A DNA stretch of 35,076 nt from Chryseosolibacter sp964532595 (GTDB taxonomy: Bacteria; Bacteroidota; Bacteroidia; Cytophagales; Cyclobacteriaceae): NCBI GenBank assembly GCA_964532595.1, contig CAZHIQ010000029.1:1-35076 (forward strand), given 5' to 3'. The translations under genes were made by a program, and so were the position numbers. Shown here one piece after another: positions 1 to 8,259 of the stretch; position 1 is the stretch's first letter, and every line of letters begins with the position of its first letter. The notes below the pieces were generated by a model. It worked only from the letters and a program-made list of their open reading frames with translations, ran no database searches and had not been told where the DNA came from.

Positions 1-323
1 CCTGAATAGCCAACCAACGCAGTGAGTACCAGATCAATGGTGCTCATTTCAACAATAGAGGCCAGGGCGTTGTCGCCCGCGAATACTTTTATGTCTTCGC
101 CCGCCAAACCTTCTTTCAACGCGACGTAATGCTCCTCATTTGAAATGACTACGGCATTAGGCTTGAACTGCCTGGCCTGTTCAACGAGCAAAGCGACGTT
201 GTTTTGGCCGGTAAGTACCTCTACTTCAAACTTATCGGAATGCTGGGTGATTACTTCCAGCGCCTGACGGCCAATTGATCCGGTCGACCCCAGAATGGCT
301 ATTCTTTTCTTGTTCTCGCTCAA
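1..323 (-). CDS. dxr: 1-deoxy-D-xylulose 5-phosphate reductoisomerase, N-terminal part (cut by left edge)
   Basis: This is the first 107 codons of DXR, which makes 2-C-methyl-D-erythritol 4-phosphate from DXP with NADPH in the MEP isoprenoid pathway (cytoplasmic). The translation shows the family's NADPH-binding start KRIAILGSTGSIGRQALEV at residues 5-23. The later pattern ending VLTALVGYSG also fits DXR. The rest of the gene lies outside the window. No ATG is available between the preceding stop and the conserved region. The best start is TTG at 323-321, 7 nt after the mutase stop; an in-frame ATT at 335 overlapping that stop is the alternative and sits better behind the AGGAG-like run near 348. 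The gene is on the same strand as the mutase genes and directly downstream, so it is probably co-transcribed with them. The identity is secure; the exact start is not. Confidence 0.9.
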   Translation of the reverse strand, partial: MSENKKRIAILGSTGSIGRQALEVITQHSDKFEVEVLTGQNNVALLVEQARQFKPNAVVISNEEHYVALKEGLAGEDIKVFAGDNALASIVEMSTIDLVLTALVGYS

Positions 324-330
324 GATCCTA

Positions 331-2397
331 TCAATTCTGTCCCCCGCTCCTCTCCAGCAACTGGCGAAGTATTGTTGCTGCAGCGTCGGTGATGACGGTT
401 CCAGGCCCAAAGATAAGGGATGTTCCGGCCGCCCGAAGAAAATCGTAGTCCTGTTCGGGAATAACACCCCCGGCAACCACCACGATATCGCCGCGGCCCA
501 GCCCCCGGAGCGCCTCGATGAGTTCCGGAACAAGGGTTTTGTGCCCGCCCGCAAGTGTTGAGGCACCGACAATATGCACGTCGTTTTCGGCCGCCTGGCG
601 GGCTACTTCCTCTGGAGTCTGAAAAAGCGGACCTATATCGACATCGAACCCCAGATCGGCGAAGCCAGTAGCTACAACCCTCGAACCGCGATCATGACCA
701 TCTTGTCCCATTTTGGCGACGAGAATTCTCGGACGACGACCTTCGCGGCGAGCAAACTCATCTGCCAATTTGCGGGTCTCCGCGAATGCTTCTACATTTT
801 TCATTTCAGCCTGGTAAACACCGGTAACGGTCTTGATAGCCGCTTTGTAACGGCCAAAGACTTTTTCCATCGCGCCGGAGATTTCGCCCAGGGTAGCGCG
901 ATGGCGTGCAGCGTTAATGGCCGCTTCAAGGACATTGTCACCGGAAGCTGCCGCTTCCGTAAGGCGCGCAAGTGCTTCAGCTACGTTTTCTTCATTTCGA
1001 CGGCTCCTGATCTCATTCAAACGAGCAACCTGCGCGTTGCGTACGGCGGTATTGTCTACTTCAAGAATTTCAAGGTCGGCCTTTTCCTCTGTCTGATATT
1101 TGTTGACGCCCACAATTACATCCCGCCCTGCGTCGATACGTGCCTGCCGCGCAGCGGCGGCTTGTTCGATCCGCATTTTTGGAATCCCTTTTTCGATGGC
1201 TCGTGTCATTCCCCCCATTCCCTCAATCTCCTGAATATGAGCCCACGCTTTCCGCATCAGTGTTTCGGTCAGGTGTTCGAGGTGATAGGCACCTCCAAAG
1301 GGATCTACCCATTGGGTTAGCCCGGTTTCGCGCTCAATATACAATTGCGTATTTCGTGCGATTCGCGCCGAATAATCGGTAGGGAGCGCAATCGCTTCAT
1401 CCAGGGAGTTGGTGTGTAACGACTGCGTTCCGCCAAGCACTGCAGCGAGAGCTTCTACGCATGTACGGGTCACGTTGTTATAGGGATCCTGGGCCGTGAG
1501 GCTCCAACCCGAGGTTTGACAGTGGGTGCGCAACGCCAGTGAACGTTCTTTTTGAGGAGCGAAGGGCTTTACCAAAGCTGCCCACAACGCACGACCGGCG
1601 CGCATCTTGGCGATCTCGGTGAAAAAGTCCATCCCAATTCCCCAGAAGAAAGAGAGACGCGGAGCGAAGTCATCAATATCGATTCCTGCCGCCAGGCCCG
1701 CACGGATATACTCAACCCCATCAGCAAGCGTGTAGGCCAGCTCCAGATCCGCGGGTGCGCCCGCCTCGTGCATATGATAACCGCTTATGCTGATGGAATT
1801 GAACCGGGGCATTTCGCGCGACGTATAACGGAAGATATCGGCCACGATGCGCATCGAAGGCTCGGGCGGATAGATATACGTATTCCGCACCATGAACTCT
1901 TTAAGGATATCATTCTGGATCGTCCCTGATAATTGAGCCGGTGACACGCCTTGTTCTTCTGCCGCGACAATATAAAAGGCCATGATTGGAATAACCGCTC
2001 CATTCATGGTCATCGACACCGACATCTTGTCGAGCGGAATTCCGTCGAAGAGCACCTTCATGTCTTCAACCGAATCAATAGCAACTCCAGCCTTCCCGAC
2101 ATCTCCTCGTACGCGGGGATGGTCGGAATCATATCCGCGATGCGTTGCCAAATCGAAAGCCACGGACAAGCCACGCTGCCCCGCAGCCAGGTTCCGTCGG
2201 TAAAACGCATTGCTTTCCTTCGCGGTAGAAAATCCGGCGTACTGACGGATTGTCCACGCTCGCCGGGTATACATCGTCGCATACGGCCCCCGAAGGAACG
2301 GAGGAATGCCTGCGGTAAATCCCTCAAGTAGCTGCGGACGCTCCCCCCGGGGAGGCGAGTATTCAAAACGTGTTTTCGCGAAATCTGGCCTTTTCAT
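331..2397 (-). CDS. mutB: methylmalonyl-CoA mutase, large (catalytic, B12-binding) subunit
   Basis: It interconverts (R)-methylmalonyl-CoA and succinyl-CoA using adenosylcobalamin. The 688-aa protein has the TIM-barrel substrate domain with the family block RAWTIRQYAGFST followed by ESNAFYRRNLAAGQ (about residues 46-75). A C-terminal cobalamin-binding domain carries the base-off histidine motif GQDGHDRGSRV near residues 562-572. It starts with ATG overlapping the small-subunit stop (ATGA), so the two chains are translationally coupled as expected for an alpha/beta heterodimer. Compared with family members of 710-750 aa, the N-terminus is about 30 residues short: the conserved GIPPFLRGPYATMY block begins only around residue 30. 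In known structures the missing segment wraps the partner subunit, and the partner here is also short. The role is firm. Confidence 0.96.
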   Translation of the reverse strand: MKRPDFAKTRFEYSPPRGERPQLLEGFTAGIPPFLRGPYATMYTRRAWTIRQYAGFSTAKESNAFYRRNLAAGQRGLSVAFDLATHRGYDSDHPRVRGDVGKAGVAIDSVEDMKVLFDGIPLDKMSVSMTMNGAVIPIMAFYIVAAEEQGVSPAQLSGTIQNDILKEFMVRNTYIYPPEPSMRIVADIFRYTSREMPRFNSISISGYHMHEAGAPADLELAYTLADGVEYIRAGLAAGIDIDDFAPRLSFFWGIGMDFFTEIAKMRAGRALWAALVKPFAPQKERSLALRTHCQTSGWSLTAQDPYNNVTRTCVEALAAVLGGTQSLHTNSLDEAIALPTDYSARIARNTQLYIERETGLTQWVDPFGGAYHLEHLTETLMRKAWAHIQEIEGMGGMTRAIEKGIPKMRIEQAAAARQARIDAGRDVIVGVNKYQTEEKADLEILEVDNTAVRNAQVARLNEIRSRRNEENVAEALARLTEAAASGDNVLEAAINAARHRATLGEISGAMEKVFGRYKAAIKTVTGVYQAEMKNVEAFAETRKLADEFARREGRRPRILVAKMGQDGHDRGSRVVATGFADLGFDVDIGPLFQTPEEVARQAAENDVHIVGASTLAGGHKTLVPELIEALRGLGRGDIVVVAGGVIPEQDYDFLRAAGTSLIFGPGTVITDAAATILRQLLERSGGQN

Positions 2398-3431
2398 ACC
2401 GTCGACAATCGTTCGAGAAATTTCTGCCAGGCTCGCTGGCTTAACGCTTCCGTCAAGGTTTCAACCGCATGGGCCCCTCCCAGCGGATCAATCGTTGAAT
2501 CAAGAAAGCTCTCCGCTTTAAGAATGTGCGAAACATTCCGCGCCCACCGGCGAGCAAAAGCTGGTTCCTCTTCTGTTTCAACGGTTAACGAGTCACATCC
2601 ACCCAGCACGGCGCCGATAGCCGAGAAAGTACCCTTCAGCATGTTTTCCTGCGGACCGTAGTTACTATCGGGCGCAAAGGAAGAACGCGCGTGAAGATGA
2701 ACATCCTCCGGCTTATAAAGCTCGAAACCATAAACCCGGGCTACATGCAACCACAGGCTTCGCATAGCCCTGAGTTTCGCGACCGTCTCCACAACTTTTG
2801 CGTTGCAAGGCAAAGAAAAACGGATCTTTCGAAACGCATCTTCCGCTGGAAATATCTCAGCTAACCTCTCAAACAAAGCGATACCCGACACAAGCGCAGA
2901 AGCTGCCTCTTCGGCGGGCGTCGCGGGAGGAACCCATATACCATGAAACGCATCGGCGAACGCAGCGATGTGTTCCGTCGACGGAACACCGTCCCACATC
3001 CATACAATCTGACGCCCGCCGGAAATAAGAGTCCTGAAAGCTTCTGTCGTGAACCCTGGTTTAATATAGAAGGCGAGTAAAGGGCACGAGGGAGGAATCG
3101 AAGCGGGATCTATTTCCCGGTACTTCCGTAGGTCGAGCACTACACCCTCTGCTCCGTTGCGAACGTGCTCATCAATCGATGACGTTTTCTCTACCTTGGG
3201 AACATTAAGCCAGGCCCAACGCGATTTCGTTGCAAGGTTATCGGTCTGGGAACTATTCGAAGCAGATGTGGCCTCATAATAAGGAAGACACAGGATGCCA
3301 TCGTCAGTGTGCCACGAAAGTGACTCAAAAGGGTCGTTTCCGTCACTTTCCTTCTTTGCTGCGCGCTTCCAGTCATTTTCGGTTGCGCGCGGAAAAACTT
3401 TTAGTGCCTGATCGAGAGAGTCATCCTGCAT
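2394..3431 (-). CDS. mutA: methylmalonyl-CoA mutase, small (non-catalytic) subunit, compact form
   Basis: This is the structural partner of the large mutase chain. The 345-aa product starts with a short family-like head (FPRATENDWKRAAKK) and contains a mutase-type barrel. The C-terminal segment, with DPLGGAHAVETLTEALSQRAW, corresponds to the end of the barrel in the large chain (DPFGGAYHLEHLTETL). It stops there, so the C-terminal cobalamin-type domain present in longer small subunits is absent. Its stop overlaps the large-subunit start by 4 nt. The ATG at 3431 is the only reasonable start; a Bacteroidota-like promoter (3441-3469) lies so close upstream that the leader would be nearly absent. 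Substrate and cofactor chemistry belongs to the large subunit. Confidence 0.9.
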   Translation of the reverse strand: MQDDSLDQALKVFPRATENDWKRAAKKESDGNDPFESLSWHTDDGILCLPYYEATSASNSSQTDNLATKSRWAWLNVPKVEKTSSIDEHVRNGAEGVVLDLRKYREIDPASIPPSCPLLAFYIKPGFTTEAFRTLISGGRQIVWMWDGVPSTEHIAAFADAFHGIWVPPATPAEEAASALVSGIALFERLAEIFPAEDAFRKIRFSLPCNAKVVETVAKLRAMRSLWLHVARVYGFELYKPEDVHLHARSSFAPDSNYGPQENMLKGTFSAIGAVLGGCDSLTVETEEEPAFARRWARNVSHILKAESFLDSTIDPLGGAHAVETLTEALSQRAWQKFLERLSTV

Positions 3432-3440
3432 GTGGCCGAA

Positions 3441-3469
3441 AAAAGTTAAATCAATCCCGCAAACTTCAA
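3441..3469 (-). promoter_or_regulatory. possible promoter of the mutAB-dxr operon
   Basis: Read on the minus strand, TTG (3469-3467), an 18-nt spacer and TAACTTTT (3448-3441) resemble the Bacteroidota pattern TTG-N(17-23)-TAnnTTTG with one mismatch. The predicted transcription start would fall only a few nucleotides before the ATG at 3431, giving an almost leaderless mRNA, so the call is tentative. Confidence 0.25.
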
Positions 3470-3478
3470 TCGCTTGCC

Positions 3479-3508
3479 TTTCAATAGAAAATAAACATAC
3501 TAATTTTT
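3479..3508 (+). promoter_or_regulatory. possible dnaA promoter
   Basis: TTTC (3479-3482), an 18-nt spacer and TAATTTTT (3501-3508) roughly fit the Bacteroidota -33/-7 pattern in the A+T-rich gap between mutA and dnaA. The -33 element lacks the usual G. If real, it leaves a dnaA leader of about 100 nt that contains the hairpin at 3522-3539. Confidence 0.25.
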
Positions 3509-3521
3509 TTTTCTAAAAAGT

Positions 3522-3539
3522 CAAGCCTGAAGCGGCTTG
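3522..3539 (+). other. short hairpin followed by TTTTC in the dnaA leader
   Basis: CAAGCC (3522-3527) and GGCTTG (3534-3539) form a 6-bp stem with loop TGAAGC, and the run TTTTC follows at once. It has the shape of a small intrinsic terminator or attenuator, about 80 nt before the dnaA ATG. The stem is short, so function is uncertain. Confidence 0.3.
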
Positions 3540-3617
3540 TTTTCATGTCGGGATTTTTCACATCTTTGTCTCCCCCGTCCTCTGGGGATAGACAAACCTT
3601 CAACAATTTCAGTGCTA

Positions 3618-5045
3618 ATGGAAGTAAGCTGCGGAACAGTATGGAATGAGTGTCTCGAAGTTATCCGGCGGAACGTGGAGGAGGAGAATTTCAACACGTG
3701 GTTTAAACCGATTTCCCCTGTACGGGTAGAGGGCGATGTTCTGACTATTCAAGTTCCTTCTCAGTTTTTCTATGAGTGGCTGGAAGATAATTACGTAGGT
3801 GTTCTTAAAAAGGCTATTCACACAGTACTTGGTGCTACCGGCCGTCTTGAATACTCCGTTGTTGTAGACAGTGGCAATCAGCAGGCTCCGCCTGTAGCGG
3901 TTAATTATCCGGCCAATGGAATGGGTAACCGTCGTGCCGGGGCGGCGGGAACCGCGTTCGACAATAGCGACTATTCTCCCTTCACTTTAAAGACCGTTAA
4001 TCCTCATAACATCAACCCTCGGCTCAATCCGGCCTACACCTTCGACAATTTCGTGGAAGGCGACTGTAACAGGCTCGCCCGTTCGGCGGGATTAGCCGTC
4101 GCAAAGAAACCGGGGGTCACTTCCTTCAACCCACTCATGTTGTACGGTGGGGTTGGGGTCGGAAAAACGCACCTGGTTCAGGCTATTGGTAATGAAATCA
4201 AGAACAACATGCCGGAAAAGGTTGTGTTGTATGTTGATCAGAACGATTTCACGAATCAGTTCCTGAACGCCCTGCAGAATCACAAGCTTCAGGATTTCCA
4301 GAGTTTCTATTTGCAGGTAGATCTGCTTATCCTCGACGACGTGCAATTCCTCGCCGGGCGGGAAAAGACTCAGGAGATGTTCTTTCACATCTTCAACCAA
4401 CTTCATCAGTCGGGCAAGCAAATCATCATGACCAGTGATTGTCCGCCCCGTGACTTAAAGGGTTTCCAGGAACGTCTTCTCTCTCGTTTCAAATGGGGAC
4501 TCACCGCCGATCTGCAGGAGCCCGACTTCGAGACGAAGCTCGCCATCATCAACCGCAAGATGCAGGCGGATGGCATCGAAATTCCGACCGAGGTCGCGGA
4601 GTATCTCGCGTATAGCGTCGACACAAATTTGCGCGACATGGAGGGAGTGTTAAACTCCCTTATCTTCCACGCAACCCTTCTCAAGAAGGAAATCGACCTT
4701 GAGCTTGCCAAAGACGTTATGAAAAACATCATCCGCGAGATCCAATCCGATGTTAGCGTCGATTTCATTCAGAAGACCGTTGCCGAGTATTTCAAGTGCG
4801 ATCTGGAGGCGATGAAAGGGAAAGTGAAGAAACGCGAGATCGTAATCCCCCGCCAGGTAGCGATGTATTTCTGCAAGCGTTACACGCAATTAACCCTGGC
4901 CCTTATCGGCGAAAACTTCGGCGGACGTGATCACAGCACAGTGATTCACGCACTTGAATCTGTCGAGGACATGATGCGGGCCGATGCCAATTTCAAGAAC
5001 TCGGTCGATGAGTTGGGCAAGAAGCTGAAACTGCGCGTCAATTAA
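3618..5045 (+). CDS. dnaA: chromosomal replication initiator protein DnaA
   Basis: DnaA binds origin DnaA boxes and opens the duplex in an ATP-dependent way. The 475-aa protein has domain I (MEVSCGTVWNECLEVIRRNV onward, with NTWF), a variable linker of about 50 residues, and an AAA+ core. The core has Walker A GGVGVGKTHL near residue 176 and Walker B LLILDDVQFL near 236. Domain IV carries the DnaA signature GGRDHSTVIHA near 434. The open frame extends upstream to 3537, but ATG 3618 is chosen because family homology begins exactly there; GTG at 3612 is an alternative. It is divergent from mutA and its stop lies 19 nt from the 3' end of the HtrA gene. No DnaA-box cluster was recognised beside it, so the origin need not be here. 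Confidence 0.97.
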   Translation: MEVSCGTVWNECLEVIRRNVEEENFNTWFKPISPVRVEGDVLTIQVPSQFFYEWLEDNYVGVLKKAIHTVLGATGRLEYSVVVDSGNQQAPPVAVNYPANGMGNRRAGAAGTAFDNSDYSPFTLKTVNPHNINPRLNPAYTFDNFVEGDCNRLARSAGLAVAKKPGVTSFNPLMLYGGVGVGKTHLVQAIGNEIKNNMPEKVVLYVDQNDFTNQFLNALQNHKLQDFQSFYLQVDLLILDDVQFLAGREKTQEMFFHIFNQLHQSGKQIIMTSDCPPRDLKGFQERLLSRFKWGLTADLQEPDFETKLAIINRKMQADGIEIPTEVAEYLAYSVDTNLRDMEGVLNSLIFHATLLKKEIDLELAKDVMKNIIREIQSDVSVDFIQKTVAEYFKCDLEAMKGKVKKREIVIPRQVAMYFCKRYTQLTLALIGENFGGRDHSTVIHALESVEDMMRADANFKNSVDELGKKLKLRVN

Positions 5046-5064
5046 CCGGTATTTCTGCCCCTCC

Positions 5065-6561
5065 CTACCGGATATACACCGGTATTTCCATCTGCTGTCG
5101 GGAAGTATTCATTCCGTAAATCCATCCGCGGCCGCGGTGCTTCTTGAAAAACTGCACAACTTCTTCCGGTTTCTTCACGCGAACGCGATTGAGTGCCATA
5201 ATGGTAAAGTTTTCAGGAATACCGATTTTCCGCAAGACGCTATTCTCCGTGATCCGGAAAACGCGCACCCCATGTTGCGTGGCTTCCAGGTGCGCGCCCA
5301 ATTCCTCTACAGCGACAATATCGCGCCTGACAATCTCCGACGTTCCCTCGGTATTTACCAAACGAACATTTATTGAGGCGCTCTTCTTGTCCCGGCGATA
5401 GCGCACCGTGATTTCGTCACCGGGCGAACGGTAGCTTAACTCTTCTTCAAATTCGCTCTGAGCATTAATAGCAACGTCATCAATATGCGTGATAACATCG
5501 CCGGGCCGCAAGCCGGCAAGATACGCCGGGCCTTCGCGCTCAAGAGCGGCGACCAACACACCATCGAAGCTCTCAACCTGGGTGTCCAGATTGTACTTCC
5601 TGGCATTTGCGTAGTCGTATTCCACGACAGTACCCCCGAATACGGCACGCTGCACAATACCATACTTAACGAGGTCGGAGAATACCTTGCGGGCAATATC
5701 CACCGGCACCGCAAAAGCATAACCGGTATAAGACCCCGTGCGCGATAAAATCGCCGTATTGATGCCCACCAGTTCACCTCGTGTATTGACGAGCGCACCT
5801 CCCGAGTTACCCGGGTTAATTGCCGCGTCGGTCTGGATAAACGACTCGATAGGGAATTTGTCTTTCAACACACCGATGCGGCGTCCCTTGGCACTGACAA
5901 TTCCGGCAGTCACAGTCGACGCCAGTGAAAAAGGATTACCCACGGCAATCACCCACTCGCCCACCGAAACTTCCGACGATCTACCCACAGCAATAGCGGG
6001 GAGGTCAGTAGCGTCTATTTTGATTACGGCCAGGTCAGTAGAAGGGTCCGTTCCTACCAGTTCTGCCTGATAGACCCGTTTGTTGTAATTTACCTCGATA
6101 CGCTCAGCCGATGCCACCACGTGGTTATTGGTCACTATATATCCATCGGAAGTAAAGATCACGCCTGAACCGCTGCTCAGTTGGCGTTGACGTCCGGGGC
6201 TCTCTCCGAACATCCAGTCCCAGTAAGAGTAAGATATACCCTGTGAAATGCTGTTGATGTAAACAACGCTCGGTGTCGCACGTCGCGCTGCCTCTGTGAA
6301 ATCAACAGCTGGTACCTCTGGAGCAGCGCTCTCCTCCGATGACGATTCCTCGATTACCGTCCGCTCCGCCCTGTCACGTGTAGGCCACACGGCGTCCGAT
6401 GAATCATCGGCCGGGCTGAGCCGCGAATAGCCTACTGAGTGAAATGCTGGCGCTTTATCATTAGGTTCGTCGGCACCTTTGTCGATAAGGAACGATCCCG
6501 TGTAAACGCCGGCTACCCCGGATATGAAACTTGCAGCGATTATTTTCAGCGTTGTTTTCAT
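5065..6561 (-). CDS. HtrA/Deg-family trypsin-like serine protease with PDZ domains
   Basis: This is a periplasmic protein quality-control protease. An N-terminal hydrophobic segment (residues 5-25) serves as signal or membrane anchor, followed by a Ser/Glu-rich linker to about residue 85. The trypsin-like domain shows the whole triad in context: His147 in TNNHVV, Asp176 in DPSTDLAVI, and Ser253 in NPGNSGGAL. One PDZ domain (about residues 300-400) contains GPAYLAGLRPGDVITHID. A second, more degenerate PDZ-like region fills residues 420-498. The 498-aa length is normal for Do-type proteases. The gene is convergent with dnaA and divergent from the GH3-like gene, with 141 nt between their starts. 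I recognised no stress-sigma promoter. Confidence 0.94.
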   Translation of the reverse strand: MKTTLKIIAASFISGVAGVYTGSFLIDKGADEPNDKAPAFHSVGYSRLSPADDSSDAVWPTRDRAERTVIEESSSEESAAPEVPAVDFTEAARRATPSVVYINSISQGISYSYWDWMFGESPGRQRQLSSGSGVIFTSDGYIVTNNHVVASAERIEVNYNKRVYQAELVGTDPSTDLAVIKIDATDLPAIAVGRSSEVSVGEWVIAVGNPFSLASTVTAGIVSAKGRRIGVLKDKFPIESFIQTDAAINPGNSGGALVNTRGELVGINTAILSRTGSYTGYAFAVPVDIARKVFSDLVKYGIVQRAVFGGTVVEYDYANARKYNLDTQVESFDGVLVAALEREGPAYLAGLRPGDVITHIDDVAINAQSEFEEELSYRSPGDEITVRYRRDKKSASINVRLVNTEGTSEIVRRDIVAVEELGAHLEATQHGVRVFRITENSVLRKIGIPENFTIMALNRVRVKKPEEVVQFFKKHRGRGWIYGMNTSRQQMEIPVYIR

Positions 6562-6702
6562 GACGAACTTTCAAAATGGACGGCAGGATTCCCGCAAAAG
6601 TTTTGCCAAGCTATACGATATTTTTAAAACGTCATTCATAAAATTGTGTTTCTTTGAACGCGTTGAAACGCACAGAAATCAACTCACATTACGCCTGAAC
6701 AT

Positions 6703-8211
6703 ATGGGTATTCGTTCGACGCTGGCAAAGCCACTCGCCGCATATATCGCTTCACAGACAAAGAAATGGGCCCTCAATCCATTTCCCTATCAATACGGAAT
6801 TCTCGATCGAATCATCCGCGCCGCCAGGAATACAACCTTCGGCCGGGAACATGGATTTGACCAAATACGAAATTACGACGACTTCCGCCGTCAAGTTCCG
6901 GTCAGAGACTACGAAGGCCTGAAAACTTATTTCGATGAGATCGTCAAGGGCACGGCCGATGTCCTTTGGCCCGGCAAGCCTGCCTATCTGGCCAAAACAT
7001 CGGGGACTACGTCCGGTACAAAGTATATCCCGATCACCCGAGAATCAATTCCCAATCATATCAACGGCGCGCGCAATGCCCTGTTAAGCTATGTTCACGA
7101 AACGGGAAAAGCCTCGTTCCTCGATGGAGGATTGATCTTTCTCTCCGGCAGTCCCGAACTTGAACAGAAAGCAGGGATTAATACGGGACGCCTATCCGGG
7201 ATTGTCAACCACCATGTACCCTCGTATCTGCGAACGAACCAAAAGCCTTCGTACGCCACCAACTGCATTCAGGACTGGGAAGAGAAGCTTGAGCGTATTA
7301 TTGACGAGACACTTCCTACGCGGATGACGCTAATCTCCGGCATTCCGCCCTGGGTTCAAATGTACTTCGACAGGATCGTAGCTCGTACGGGAAAAAACAT
7401 CAAAGAAGTTTTTCCCGACTTCTCCATGTTCGTATACGGAGGCGTAAACTTTGAGCCTTATCGCGCCAAACTCTTTGAAACAATCGGCGCCCCGGTCGAC
7501 AGTATTGAGACGTACCCGGCTTCCGAAGGTTTCATCGCCTATCAGGACTCCCAGTACGAAGAGGGGCTCCTGCTACTTTTGAACGCGGGCATCTTCTACG
7601 AATTCATCCCCGCCGACGAATACTTTAACGCCAATCCGCGGCGGCTTAGCATCGAGGAAGTTGAACTCGGGAAAAACTACGCGCTTGTCATTAACAGCAA
7701 CGCCGGTCTCTGGGGCTATTCGATTGGAGATACCGTCCGGTTTGTCTCCAAGAACCCGTATCGCCTGCTGGTGACGGGGCGTATAAAACATTTCATTTCT
7801 GCCTTCGGCGAGCACGTAATCGGCGAAGAAGTGGAGCGGGCGATGAAGCAAACCATGGAGCAGTTCGCCGGTGTGGAACTCGTGGAATTTACCGTAGCTC
7901 CCCGCGTTACCGTAAACGAAGGGCTTCCGCATCACGAATGGCTGATCGAGTTCGCCCGACCTCCTCAAGACCTGGACGCATTCGCCCTAACGCTCGACAA
8001 CCACCTTCGCCAACTGAATGTTTATTACGACGACCTGATTACCGGGAACATTCTGCGCACCCTTCGTATTACCAGCCTGCCCCGCGGTGCTTTTATCAAT
8101 TATATGAAATCAAAGGGCAAACTGGGAGGGCAAAACAAGGTTCCGAGGCTTTCCAATGACCGGAGTATCGCCGACGCCCTTCACGAGGCATTGGGCCTTC
8201 CAAATAAATAG
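6703..8211 (+). CDS. GH3-family acyl-adenylating/amido synthetase-like protein
   Basis: It is related to plant GH3 (auxin-responsive) acyl acid-amido synthetases of the ANL adenylate-forming superfamily, which activate a carboxylate with ATP and couple it to an amine. The 502-aa protein has the phosphate-binding motif SGTTSGTKYIPI at residues 100-111 and the middle motif YGGVNFEPY with downstream YPASEGFIAYQ. FYEFIPADEY and the hinge-like GRIKHFISAFGEHV follow, in the order seen in GH3 proteins. Bacterial substrates are largely unknown, so the acid and amine cannot be named. ATG 6703 matches the family N-terminus. The patatin-like lipase gene starts 48 nt downstream on the same strand, suggesting joint transcription. 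Confidence 0.9.
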   Translation: MGIRSTLAKPLAAYIASQTKKWALNPFPYQYGILDRIIRAARNTTFGREHGFDQIRNYDDFRRQVPVRDYEGLKTYFDEIVKGTADVLWPGKPAYLAKTSGTTSGTKYIPITRESIPNHINGARNALLSYVHETGKASFLDGGLIFLSGSPELEQKAGINTGRLSGIVNHHVPSYLRTNQKPSYATNCIQDWEEKLERIIDETLPTRMTLISGIPPWVQMYFDRIVARTGKNIKEVFPDFSMFVYGGVNFEPYRAKLFETIGAPVDSIETYPASEGFIAYQDSQYEEGLLLLLNAGIFYEFIPADEYFNANPRRLSIEEVELGKNYALVINSNAGLWGYSIGDTVRFVSKNPYRLLVTGRIKHFISAFGEHVIGEEVERAMKQTMEQFAGVELVEFTVAPRVTVNEGLPHHEWLIEFARPPQDLDAFALTLDNHLRQLNVYYDDLITGNILRTLRITSLPRGAFINYMKSKGKLGGQNKVPRLSNDRSIADALHEALGLPNK

Positions 8212-8259
8212 CTTCGCCATTTTCAGCGACTGTCATAAATTGGGTAAATTTAGAGATCC

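Noticed and set aside
574..1320. 248-codon plus-strand frame opposite the mutase large subunit
   Set aside because: It lies wholly antisense to a secure conserved gene and shows no domain; a codon-bias shadow.
3537..3617. Upstream extension of the dnaA frame to ATG 3537
   Set aside because: The added 27 residues are unlike DnaA domain I and contain the leader hairpin region; homology begins at ATG 3618.
3432..3617. Chromosomal origin beside dnaA
   Set aside because: Only one loose DnaA-box match and no cluster or repeat unit was found; oriC is often away from dnaA in Bacteroidota.
5045..5088. Duplicated 11-nt ACCGGTATTTC (5045-5055 and 5078-5088) and a TACCGG/CCGGTA hairpin between dnaA and the HtrA gene
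   Set aside because: The second copy lies within the HtrA coding end and the stem is only 6 bp without a T-run; probably chance, although a weak terminator cannot be ruled out.
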